Assembly: GCA_017557475.1 (NCBI GenBank)
Contig: JAFYYO010000156.1
Coordinates: 1 to 19,289 of the forward strand
Reading direction: 5' to 3'
DNA length: 19,289 nt
Source: Bacteroidaceae bacterium
Lineage (GTDB): Bacteria; Bacteroidota; Bacteroidia; Bacteroidales; Bacteroidaceae
Below, piece after piece: positions 6,712-13,744 of this stretch. Every line of letters starts with the position of its first letter. Within the stretch, counting starts at the first letter, position 1. The notes under the pieces are model-generated. The model worked only from the letters and a program-made list of their open reading frames with translations. It was not told the origin of the DNA and did no database searches. The position numbers and the translations under genes were made by a program.

Positions 6712-7734
6712 TTATTCTTTCATTTTCTTTGCATGTAAAAGTCCGCAGGCTGCGAAGATGTCTTGTCCTCGACTGGCTCGGATGGTGGTTGTCACGCCAT
6801 GCTTTGTCAGGTAGTCTCTCATCCACACCATCTTCTCCTCCGAAGCTCCTTTGTATGGAGTGTCAGGAATCTGATGGAAGCGAATTAGGTTAACTCTGCA
6901 TTCTATCGGCGAGAGCAGACGAACCAATTCCTTAGCATGCCTTTCAGAGTCGTTGAGGCCGGCGAAGACGATGTATTCGAAGCTGAGCCGCCTTTGATGG
7001 CTCCAGTCTTGCTTGCTGAGCATGGCAATCATGTCGGAGAGACTGTATGCCTTCTCTGCAGGCATCATCTGGAGTCGTTCCTCAGGGAAAGGATTGTGCA
7101 GGCTGATAGCCAAGTGGCAGTCGCTCTCCCCCAGGAAGCGTTCCAAGCCTTTTCGTGTCCCAACCGTCGAGACGGTGATGCGCTTCGGACTCCATGCCCA
7201 ACCTTCAGGAGCGGTTAGCAACTGTGTGGCTCTGAGTACGGCATCGAGGTTGTCAAGAGGCTCGCCTTGTCCCATGAAGACGATGTTTGTAAGCAGTTCG
7301 CTTCCTGGTACGGAATAGACCTGATTCAGGATGTCGGTCACGGAGAGGTCGCCTCCGAAGCCTTGCCTGCCAGTCATGCAGAAGCGACATCCCATTCGGC
7401 ATCCAACCTGACTGCTGACGCAAAGCGTGGCCCGCTCTCCATCAGGAATGAAGACGCATTCCACTTGCCCCCCGCTTTCCGTGGGGAAGAGATATTTCGC
7501 CGTTCCATCGATACTTTGCTGAACATCCGATGGCTCCACGCAGCCTATCTCGTAGTGCTCGGCCAAAGCGGTTCTGCCTTTCAGCGAGAGGTTGGTCATC
7601 TCCTCGATACTCCTTACTCGTTTGCCATATACCCATTCGGCAATCTGTTTTGCGGCATAACTGGGCAGTCCCACCTCTGTGGCGACAGCCTTCAGCTCGT
7701 CGAGTGTCATGCCAAGCAGCTTCTTTCTCTCCAT
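6712..7734 (-). CDS. rlmN: 23S rRNA (adenine(2503)-C(2))-methyltransferase RlmN
   Basis: Radical-SAM methyltransferase that methylates C2 of A2503 in 23S rRNA (and, in characterised members, A37 of some tRNAs). The [4Fe-4S] motif CRMGCRFC is at 112-119. Cys105, seven residues upstream of it, matches the catalytic Cys118 of E. coli RlmN. Cys330 in SRGQDIFAACGLL matches the methyl-carrying Cys355. GQGEPLDN and LAISLHNP are further family motifs. I chose MERKKLLG (7734, 340 residues) because homologues begin a few residues before LLG. An ATG at 7743 gives MPNMERKK. A TTG further upstream (7755) is inside the promoter box and cannot be the start. The TAnnTTTG box ends 10 bp before the ATG at 7743, so the mRNA leader is extremely short or absent. 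First gene of a seven-gene operon. Confidence 0.95.
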   Translation of the reverse strand: MERKKLLGMTLDELKAVATEVGLPSYAAKQIAEWVYGKRVRSIEEMTNLSLKGRTALAEHYEIGCVEPSDVQQSIDGTAKYLFPTESGGQVECVFIPDGERATLCVSSQVGCRMGCRFCMTGRQGFGGDLSVTDILNQVYSVPGSELLTNIVFMGQGEPLDNLDAVLRATQLLTAPEGWAWSPKRITVSTVGTRKGLERFLGESDCHLAISLHNPFPEERLQMMPAEKAYSLSDMIAMLSKQDWSHQRRLSFEYIVFAGLNDSERHAKELVRLLSPIECRVNLIRFHQIPDTPYKGASEEKMVWMRDYLTKHGVTTTIRASRGQDIFAACGLLHAKKMKE

Positions 7735-7752
7735 ATTGGGCATTTTACCTTG

Positions 7753-7760
7753 CAAAGGTA
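7753..7760 (-). promoter_or_regulatory. -7 promoter box of the rlmN-secG operon
   Basis: TACCTTTG on the minus strand matches the Bacteroidetes -7 consensus TAnnTTTG. Transcription should begin a few bases downstream, practically at the rlmN start codons (7743/7734). The upstream DNA is AT-rich but I see no clear TTTG -33 element at the standard spacing. Confidence 0.65.
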
Positions 7761-7855
7761 CATTATAATTATGTAAATGTAGGCATACAAGGAGAAAAAG
7801 TTGGCATTTTTCACTTCTTTTGCATGAAAAGCGCAGGACTTTAGGAAACTTTTAC

Positions 7856-7863
7856 TATCTTTG
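7856..7863 (+). promoter_or_regulatory. -7 promoter box of the GH109-like gene
   Basis: TATCTTTG matches TAnnTTTG, 27 bp before the ATG at 7891. It is divergent to the rlmN promoter about 95 bp away. No good -33 box was seen at 19-21 bp. Confidence 0.6.
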
Positions 7864-7890
7864 TACGGCAAATGTACTAAAACTAATCAT

Positions 7891-9474
7891 ATGAACATTA
7901 AACATCTCTCAGCCGTACTTTTTGCGGCAATTCTTTTCAGTGTCAGTTCTTTGGCACAGAGTCTCAGTCCCAGCACGAAGTACCATTTCGACAAGGGAAC
8001 TCTCGTAGTTGATACCCCTACTCGTCCTGCAGGTCAGCAACATGTTCTTGGTCTGACTGCTCCCAAGATGGCGACGGTTCGCGTGGCTTTTGTAGGCTTG
8101 GGTATGCGTGGACCTGGTGCAGTAGGGCGTTTTTGCTACATTCCTGGCGTTAAGATAGTTGCGCTTTGTGATTATGAAGAGGCTCGAGCAGAGGCTTGCC
8201 AGAAGTATCTTCGCAATGCTGGCCTGCCACCAGCAGACGTTTATAGTGGCGAGAAGGGTTATGAGGAACTTTGCAAACGCCCAGACATCGACCTCGTTTA
8301 TGTGGCAACCGATTGGGACCATCATTTCCCCGTTGCCAAGTGTGCCCTCGAAAATGGCAAGCACACGGCTATCGAGGTACCCTCTGCTATGAACCTCGAA
8401 CAATGCTGGGAGCTTATCAACCTCAGTGAGAAGACGCGCCTCCACTGTATGATTCTCGAGAACTGCTGCTACGACTGGTATGAACTCAACACGCTTAACA
8501 TGGTTCAGAATGGCGTCTTTGGCGAAGTGCTTCGTGGCGAAGGTGCTTACATCCACAACCTCGACGACTTCTGGGCTTATTACTGGAAGAATCCCGACGG
8601 CAGCGACATTCAAGACCTGCATTGGCGACTGAAGTACAACAAGGAGAATCGCGGTGACGTCTATGCCACTCACGGTCTTGGCCCCGTTGCTCTTGCCATG
8701 GACATCCATCGCGGAGACCGCTTCACTACGCTTGTGGCAATGGACACTAAGAGTTCTCACGGAAAAGAGCTTGTGGAGAAGCGTACGGGTCGTCCATGTG
8801 CAGAATTCCGCAATGGCGACCATACTACGACACTGATGCGTACAGCAAACGGCAAGGTCGTTGAGATTCAGCACAACGTCATGAACCCGCAGCCCTACAA
8901 CCGCCTCTACAAACTGACGGGCACTAAGGGCTATGCCACCAAGTATCCCGAACAGCATTATGCCCTCGACAAGAGTCAGCTTACGGCCAGCGGCGTTGCT
9001 CCGAAGGTGGACGACCTCAGCAGTCACGGCTTCTTGCCAAAGGCAGAGCAGGACGCTCTAGTAGCTAAGTACCAGCATCCCATCATCAAGAAGTATGGCG
9101 AGATGGCTCAGAAGGTTGGTGGTCATGGCGGCATGGACTTCTTCATGGATGCTCGCCTTGTTTATTGTCTGCAGAACGGTCTGCCTCTCGATATGGATGT
9201 TTACGACCTTGCAGAGTGGTGCTGCCTTGCAGAGCTTGGTGCGCTCTCGATGGACAACAACTGCTGCTCCGTAGCCTTCCCCGACTTCACGCGTGGCTAT
9301 TGGGACGCAGTGCCTGGCTTCCAGTTTGCTTGGGCAAGTCCAGAGGATGAAGCCGCAGCCGCAGCCGCAGCAGAGGCTAGCACTCAAGCTCAGAAAGACC
9401 TCTGTGCCAAGAAGAAGTTATGGGAGGAATACGACAAAGCAAAGGAAAAAGCCGCAAAGAAGGCAAAGAAATAA
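7891..9474 (+). CDS. Secreted Gfo/Idh/MocA-family protein, GH109-like
   Basis: A 527-residue protein with a Sec signal peptide (MNIKHLSAVLFAAILFSVSS, cleavage near LAQS). The N-terminal Rossmann fold holds VAFVGLGMRG (GxGxxG at 69-74) and CDYEEARA for NAD binding, then TDWDHH, EVPSA (162-166), ENCCYD (190-195) and YATHGLGPVA (258-267). The EVPxA, ENCCY and THGLGPV blocks are those of the GH109 branch, which hydrolyses glycosides (founding activity alpha-N-acetylgalactosaminidase) by an NAD-dependent redox mechanism. The exact substrate is not readable. The C-terminus carries a polyalanine run from GCCGCA DNA repeats and a Lys-rich helical tail. I used the ATG at 7891, 27 bp after a TAnnTTTG box, because the upstream TTG lies in that box. 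The end overlaps the next gene. Confidence 0.87.
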   Translation: MNIKHLSAVLFAAILFSVSSLAQSLSPSTKYHFDKGTLVVDTPTRPAGQQHVLGLTAPKMATVRVAFVGLGMRGPGAVGRFCYIPGVKIVALCDYEEARAEACQKYLRNAGLPPADVYSGEKGYEELCKRPDIDLVYVATDWDHHFPVAKCALENGKHTAIEVPSAMNLEQCWELINLSEKTRLHCMILENCCYDWYELNTLNMVQNGVFGEVLRGEGAYIHNLDDFWAYYWKNPDGSDIQDLHWRLKYNKENRGDVYATHGLGPVALAMDIHRGDRFTTLVAMDTKSSHGKELVEKRTGRPCAEFRNGDHTTTLMRTANGKVVEIQHNVMNPQPYNRLYKLTGTKGYATKYPEQHYALDKSQLTASGVAPKVDDLSSHGFLPKAEQDALVAKYQHPIIKKYGEMAQKVGGHGGMDFFMDARLVYCLQNGLPLDMDVYDLAEWCCLAELGALSMDNNCCSVAFPDFTRGYWDAVPGFQFAWASPEDEAAAAAAAEASTQAQKDLCAKKKLWEEYDKAKEKAAKKAKK

Positions 9475-9995
9475 AGAAGGAACTGCGGACTATTATTCGA
9501 GCGCTTAAGTCACAGTACGATTTGGCCTCGTTGTCCGCCGAGATTTGCAACAAGGTGCTTGCTCTTGCCAATTGGCAGGAAGCAGGCACTATGCTTTTGT
9601 ATTACCCTTTGCCTGATGAAGTCGATGTAAGACCTTTGATTACGGTGGCTTTCGAGAGTGGTAAACGCGTTTTGTTGCCTGTCGTGAAGGGCGAGGATTT
9701 GGAGCTGCGTCTCTATGAAGGCGAGGATTCTTTGAGGAAGGGTGCATTCGGCATTATGGAGCCGACGGGAGAAACCTTTGCCGAAGAGAACTACGACGAA
9801 ATCCAGCTCGCCCTCGTTCCAGGCATGGCGTTCGATAAGGCAGGACATCGCTTGGGAAGAGGTAAAGGCTATTACGACCGCCTTTTACCCAAACTGAAAA
9901 AGGCAAAATTGACTGGTGTTTGCTTCCATTTCCAGCTCGTTGACGAAGTTCCTGCAGAACCTCACGATATTTCAGTAGCGGAAATCTTGTGTTAA
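9420..9995 (+). CDS. 5-formyltetrahydrofolate cyclo-ligase
   Basis: Converts 5-formyl-THF to 5,10-methenyl-THF with ATP, in cytosolic one-carbon metabolism. Diagnostic features are KKELRTIIRALK at the N-terminus (phosphate-binding basic helix), YYPLPDEVDVRPLI, ALVPGMAFDKAGHRLG, and the hallmark GRGKGYYDR at 146-154. Length 191 residues is normal. The start is awkward. The only ATG in frame before the conserved KKELR is at 9420, inside the 3' end of the GH109-like gene (55-bp overlap), and it adds about 18 non-conserved residues (MGGIRQSKGKSRKEGKE). The alternatives are an ATA at 9471 overlapping the upstream TAA, or a CTG at 9483. No separate promoter was seen, so it is probably co-transcribed with the upstream gene. 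Confidence 0.88.
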   Translation: MGGIRQSKGKSRKEGKEIKKELRTIIRALKSQYDLASLSAEICNKVLALANWQEAGTMLLYYPLPDEVDVRPLITVAFESGKRVLLPVVKGEDLELRLYEGEDSLRKGAFGIMEPTGETFAEENYDEIQLALVPGMAFDKAGHRLGRGKGYYDRLLPKLKKAKLTGVCFHFQLVDEVPAEPHDISVAEILC

Positions 9996-10026
9996 ACCCC
10001 AAAAACTCCTGCCTGTATCGGGTATT

Positions 10027-10180
10027 TTAACGTGGAGCATCGGCAACCATAACGTGATATGCTGACGATTTTAACGTGGAGTGTTTTCAAACTAGGCGTG
10101 GCTAGTTGCCAAACATAACGTGCCTAATTCGCAAACTAGACGTGTCTAGTTGACCAACTAGGCGTGGCTTGTTTTTTTAC
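10027..10180 (+). repeat. Array A: seven 22-bp units with RCGTG core
   Basis: Seven consecutive units, each exactly 22 bp, start at 10027, 10049, 10071, 10093, 10115, 10137 and 10159. Every unit has R at position 4 and CGTG at positions 5-8. The first eight bases are of two types, TAGRCGTG or WTAACGTG. Most units end in CAAC or AAAC. Units 4 and 6 are near-perfect dyads, for example AACTAGACGTGTCTAGTT (10134-10151, arms 8 bp). The last unit runs into seven T. It is non-coding and lies between the cyclo-ligase gene and the next promoter. The same units occur at 18748-18901. Confidence 0.85.
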
Positions 10181-10232
10181 CTCCTATTTTTAATTTTTTA
10201 TTGTTCAATGTTAATTATTCATTGAAAATGTG

Positions 10233-10240
10233 TAACTTTG
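10233..10240 (+). promoter_or_regulatory. -7 promoter box of the 187-residue protein gene
   Basis: TAACTTTG, a match to TAnnTTTG, 21 bp before the ATG at 10262. The DNA just upstream is AT-rich. It lies 52 bp after the end of array A, so the array could act on this promoter. Confidence 0.6.
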
Positions 10241-10261
10241 CGCAGCAAATGAAAGGAATTC

Positions 10262-10825
10262 ATGAAGGTTAGAATACTTATCGCAACGCTTCTGATGGCC
10301 TTGGGCTTGCAAACTGCTCAGGCACAAATCCCTGTGGTGAATAAGACCAAGGTGTGGTCCGACAGAGTCGATGAACATGGCTATCGGATTATTGAAACGG
10401 ACCTGACATCCGTCCTTACGCCGAAGGGCTTTTTATACGCGATAAGCATCAGCCTGAATTACTATCAGGGATTCAAATGCCCATACTTCATCCGCCTCTA
10501 TGGCAGGCCCGAGCTTACGGATGACGACCGTCTCACCATCGCGCTCTCCAACGGTAAGGAACTGCATCTCTATCCCAGCGGAAGCGACTTGCAGTACAGC
10601 CGGCTCGGCCTTATCAAGAAGGTGCCTGTCTATCAGGCATTCTATCCGCTCGATGATGACCAGTTGAGCGACCTGCTCTCCGCTTCCGTCGTAGCCATCA
10701 GCATGAAGATAAAGACGGGCTCGAAGGCTGAGTGGCACTCGAAAGAGCTCAAGGACGGCTATGTGGACAAGTGGCTGAAGCTGAACTATAAGGCCATCCA
10801 GAAGCGTCTGAACAAGAAGAAGTGA
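10262..10825 (+). CDS. Small secreted protein of unknown function
   Basis: A 187-residue protein with a Sec signal peptide (MKVRILIATLLMALGLQTAQAQ, cleavage after AQA). I do not recognise a family. The mature part looks like a mixed alpha/beta domain: a strand-rich segment with GYRIIETDLTSV, an ISISLNYYQGFKCPYFIRLYG core, then RLTIALSNGKELHLYPSG, and a C-terminal Lys-rich helix (WLKLNYKAIQKRLNKKK). It has one cysteine and no lipobox, so it is probably periplasmic or surface-exposed. It has its own promoter and is separated from the GH30 gene by a further promoter, so it is probably monocistronic. Confidence 0.75.
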   Translation: MKVRILIATLLMALGLQTAQAQIPVVNKTKVWSDRVDEHGYRIIETDLTSVLTPKGFLYAISISLNYYQGFKCPYFIRLYGRPELTDDDRLTIALSNGKELHLYPSGSDLQYSRLGLIKKVPVYQAFYPLDDDQLSDLLSASVVAISMKIKTGSKAEWHSKELKDGYVDKWLKLNYKAIQKRLNKKK

Positions 10826-10868
10826 GCGATTCCGAACTCGGTTATCGTGAAATCAGAATTATACTTTG

Positions 10869-10876
10869 TATCTTTG
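10869..10876 (+). promoter_or_regulatory. -7 promoter box of the GH30 gene
   Basis: TATCTTTG matches TAnnTTTG, 28 bp upstream of the ATG at 10905. No clear -33 element is visible. Confidence 0.6.
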
Positions 10877-10904
10877 CAGTCGAAAAAGAAACTCAATCAA
10901 TACT

Positions 10905-13139
10905 ATGAAGGCTCTCGTTTCTTCTATATTTGCGATACTCTTGGCACTTACCGCAAGTGCTCAGGGCACACTTCTGGCTGACTTTGAGAACGGGTCAACA
11001 GGAAGACTGAGAATCGGCTCGGAATATGCGGCTGATCTGTTCAAAGTGAAACCCAAAGTGATGGCCAATCCCGATAATACGGGGATAAACACTTCGAGCA
11101 AATGCGTCGGAGCCACGAATGTTGCAAATGCAGGTTGGTGGCAGAACTTCTTGGTTCTTGAACTCAAGACTCCCGTAACTATCAAGGACGATAACTGCTT
11201 CCTGTCGATGCTGGCTTATCGCTCCATCCAGCCGAAAGATATGCGCCTCGGCATCAACGGCTATGGGGATACGGAACAAATCTTTCAGGGAAAGCTGTCG
11301 CAAGACGCAACTTGGCAGGAACTGACATTCGACCTCGAAGCCTTCTACGGCAAAAAGCTGCAGAAGATTTACATCATCCTCAGTTGCAATTGGAGCGACC
11401 CAAGTTCGGGCTGGGACGAAGCGACCTACTGCTTCGACGACATCCGCCTTTTCGGAGCAGAACCCCTGCCTGATGTCTCTGTGACAATCGACACATCGAA
11501 ATGCTATCAGACCATCCAAGACTTCGGGGCAAGCGATTGTTGGACGACAGAGTTCATCGGCGACTATTACAGCGAGTCGGAGAAAACGAAAGCTGCAAAA
11601 TGGTTGTTCAGCCAGGAGATGGACGGGAACGGCAATCCCGAAGGCATCGGCTTGAGTTGTTGGCGAGTGAACGTGGGCGCAGGCAGTGCCACACAAGGCG
11701 AGGACAGCAATATAGAAGAGGAAATTCATCGCACAGAGTGTTTCCTTAATCAGGACGGCTCATACGATTGGTCGCGACAGGACGGACAGCAATGGTTCAT
11801 GCGACAGGCCAAGGAATATGGCGTAGAGCACTTCCTGCTTTTCTCCAACTCTCCACCCATCTACTACACGAAGAACGGCAAAGCAAACGCCAACAATCAG
11901 AACATCTCATGCAACCTGAAGACGACCTGCTTCGACGACTTCGCAGAATTCCTCACCACCGTCGCCCAGCACTTCACAGACGAGGGCTTCAACATCACCT
12001 ACATCGACCCAGTCAACGAGCCGCAGTACGATTGGAAGAGCGGTCAGGAAGGTTCGCCTTGGCAAAACTCCGACATCACGAAACTCGCCAAGCAGCTTGA
12101 CAGGTCGATTACGAGCCGAGAACTCGACGCAAAGATTCTTATCCCCGAAGCGGGCTCGTTTTACAACCTCTATGCCGGCACTAATGCGAGGGGCAACAAG
12201 CAGATTGAAGCCTTCTGGAAACGCAGCAACACCTCCACCTATATCGGCAATCTGGCATCGCTGGCTCCCATCGCAGCAGGTCACAGCTACTGGACCGTCG
12301 GCTCCGACGAATTATTGCAGGAAGTGAGGGAAAAGGTTCGCGACGAAGCCGCCAAGTACGGCGTGGAAGTGATGCAGACAGAATGGTCGATGCTCGACGA
12401 CGCAAGTACCAGTGCGGGCTTTCCCACCAGCTATGCCGAAGCCACGAAGATGGGCATCGCACTCTATATGGGCAAACTGATTCAATGCGACCTCACCATC
12501 GGAAATATGGTAGGCTGGAGCTACTGGACAGCCTTCTCACAAGAGAAATGGGGGCAAAAGAACCGCTTCCATCTCATCCGAGTTAACACGACTGGAGATA
12601 CGGGCGAAGAAAGCAACGGCGACCTCAAGACTGGCGGCAAACTGACTGCCGACAAGAACCTCTGGGTACTCGGCAATTTCAGTCGCTTCATCCGTCCGGG
12701 CTATAAACGCATCGACATCGAAGGGGCTGACGAGATGGACGCTTTGCTCGGTTCTGCCTGGCTCTCTCCCAACGAAAACGAGGTCGTGGCAGTATTTATC
12801 AATATAAGTCATGCTCGTCGAAAGGTCGATTTGTCTATGCTTTCGGGAGAAGCAAGCGAAATCAGGACCTACGTGACCGACCGAAGCCGGAATCTCAGGC
12901 TCGACACTTCTTTGCAGGACTTGCACAATCTAGAACTCCCTGCCCGCTCAGCGGTTACCGTCGTCATCAGTTTGGAAGATGCCTCGGGTGTAAAAGCAGT
13001 GGACGATGAACAATGGACGATGGACAATACTATTTACGACCTCAGCGGCCGAAAACTAGATAATCATAATCTAAGAAGCGGCATCTATATCAAACATAGC
13101 TCGACAATAAACAAATGGAGGAAAGTACAAATGAAGTAA
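10905..13139 (+). CDS. Secreted glycoside hydrolase family 30 enzyme with sorting-type tail
   Basis: A 744-residue exported enzyme. A signal peptide (1-19, ending TASAQ) is followed by a beta-sandwich, galactose-binding-like module (about 22-185, starting LADFENG and ending DDIRLFG). The GH30 TIM barrel follows (about 192-590), with QDFGASDCW, WRVNVGAG, FSNSPPIYYTKNG, the acid/base Glu372 in DPVNEPQYDW and the nucleophile Glu493 in MQTEWSML. A C-terminal beta domain spans about 590-690. The last 40 residues (YDLSGRKLDN, LRSGIYIK) resemble a type IX secretion/sorting tail. GH30 members cleave beta-linked glycans such as xylan, beta-1,6-galactan or glucosyl substrates. The subfamily could not be decided. 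The linker DEQWTMDNT derives from a GAACAATGGA-type simple repeat. I used the ATG at 10905 since the ORF extension upstream crosses the promoter. Confidence 0.88.
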   Translation: MKALVSSIFAILLALTASAQGTLLADFENGSTGRLRIGSEYAADLFKVKPKVMANPDNTGINTSSKCVGATNVANAGWWQNFLVLELKTPVTIKDDNCFLSMLAYRSIQPKDMRLGINGYGDTEQIFQGKLSQDATWQELTFDLEAFYGKKLQKIYIILSCNWSDPSSGWDEATYCFDDIRLFGAEPLPDVSVTIDTSKCYQTIQDFGASDCWTTEFIGDYYSESEKTKAAKWLFSQEMDGNGNPEGIGLSCWRVNVGAGSATQGEDSNIEEEIHRTECFLNQDGSYDWSRQDGQQWFMRQAKEYGVEHFLLFSNSPPIYYTKNGKANANNQNISCNLKTTCFDDFAEFLTTVAQHFTDEGFNITYIDPVNEPQYDWKSGQEGSPWQNSDITKLAKQLDRSITSRELDAKILIPEAGSFYNLYAGTNARGNKQIEAFWKRSNTSTYIGNLASLAPIAAGHSYWTVGSDELLQEVREKVRDEAAKYGVEVMQTEWSMLDDASTSAGFPTSYAEATKMGIALYMGKLIQCDLTIGNMVGWSYWTAFSQEKWGQKNRFHLIRVNTTGDTGEESNGDLKTGGKLTADKNLWVLGNFSRFIRPGYKRIDIEGADEMDALLGSAWLSPNENEVVAVFINISHARRKVDLSMLSGEASEIRTYVTDRSRNLRLDTSLQDLHNLELPARSAVTVVISLEDASGVKAVDDEQWTMDNTIYDLSGRKLDNHNLRSGIYIKHSSTINKWRKVQMK

Positions 13140-13155
13140 GAAAATCGTCAAAATG

Positions 13156-13187
13156 TTTGGCGCTTCGCAAAAATCTTCTTAAATTTG
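13156..13187 (+). promoter_or_regulatory. Promoter of the DUF5362-like gene (both elements present)
   Basis: TTTG at 13156-13159 is separated by 20 bp from TAAATTTG at 13180-13187. This is the best fit in the window to the Bacteroidetes consensus (TTTG, 19-21 bp, TAnnTTTG). It lies 48 bp before the ATG at 13236 and shows that this gene is not dependent on the GH30 transcript. Confidence 0.75.
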
Positions 13188-13235
13188 TACCCAGAGAATA
13201 TAAGAAACTCAGTATTAACTAAAACTTTTTGTGTT

Positions 13236-13739
13236 ATGAACGAAGAAATCCAGAAGACCGGAATGGTTGTTGACGAGACGATGAAGGCTGACCTGCTCAG
13301 CTCTGCAAAATGGGCGAAGTTCCTCCTCCTCCTCTCTGCTATCGGCTTGGCAATCCTCTTTATTGCCGGCATCGCTATGATTTTCTTTGGTAGCAAATTC
13401 GCGGCTTGCGGCCCTGGTGCTTGCGACCCCAATGTGCATGCTGGACCGACTCCTCCTTGTCCCTTCTTTGGTGGCATCGGGCTCGTTACAGGTATTCTCT
13501 ATCTGGTTCTTGCCGTCATTCTGCTCTATCCCCTCGTAAAGGGCTTCCAGTTCGCGAATGGCGTGAAGGCTGCATGCAAGACAGGCAGTGAGGCGGAGTT
13601 GGCTCGCGGCTTCGCAGGAATGCGCAGTTATCTGAAGTTCTATGGTATCCTTACCATCATCTTCCTGATTCTCTACGCTATCATCGCAATTCTGGGCGTC
13701 ATCGGCTTCGCAGCAATGCACGGCTCTTGCCCAGCTTAA
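13236..13739 (+). CDS. Small three-helix membrane protein, DUF5362-like
   Basis: A 167-residue integral membrane protein with helices at about 28-52, 79-102 and 133-158. An amphipathic cytoplasmic-type N-terminus (MNEEIQKTGMVVDETMKADL) precedes the first helix. The segment after helix 2 (KGFQFANGVKAACKTGSEAELARGFAGMRSYLKFYG) is the kind of linker seen in Bacteroidetes DUF5362 proteins; I assign that family with moderate confidence. The loop between helices 1 and 2 is unusually rich in Cys, Pro and Gly (AACGPGACDPNV then GPTPPCPFF), with three cysteines. I chose the ATG at 13236 since the longer ORF begins with a TTG inside the promoter box. It converges with mutY with 5 bp between the stops. 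Confidence 0.7.
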   Translation: MNEEIQKTGMVVDETMKADLLSSAKWAKFLLLLSAIGLAILFIAGIAMIFFGSKFAACGPGACDPNVHAGPTPPCPFFGGIGLVTGILYLVLAVILLYPLVKGFQFANGVKAACKTGSEAELARGFAGMRSYLKFYGILTIIFLILYAIIAILGVIGFAAMHGSCPA

Positions 13740-13744
13740 GCTAC

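Noticed and set aside
7909..9027. Long open frame on the minus strand opposite the GH109-like gene
   Set aside because: The plus-strand product has full family motifs, signal peptide and promoter. The minus frame shows no domain, no promoter box and unusual composition, so it is a shadow.
10027..10180. Array A as a CRISPR array
   Set aside because: There is no long identical repeat alternating with unrelated spacers. The period is 22 bp with only a 5-bp constant core, the whole unit is a degenerate repeat, and no cas genes are nearby.
10995..11729. Minus-strand 244-residue frame within the GH30 gene
   Set aside because: Shadow of the GH30 coding sequence; the sense frame carries the catalytic motifs.
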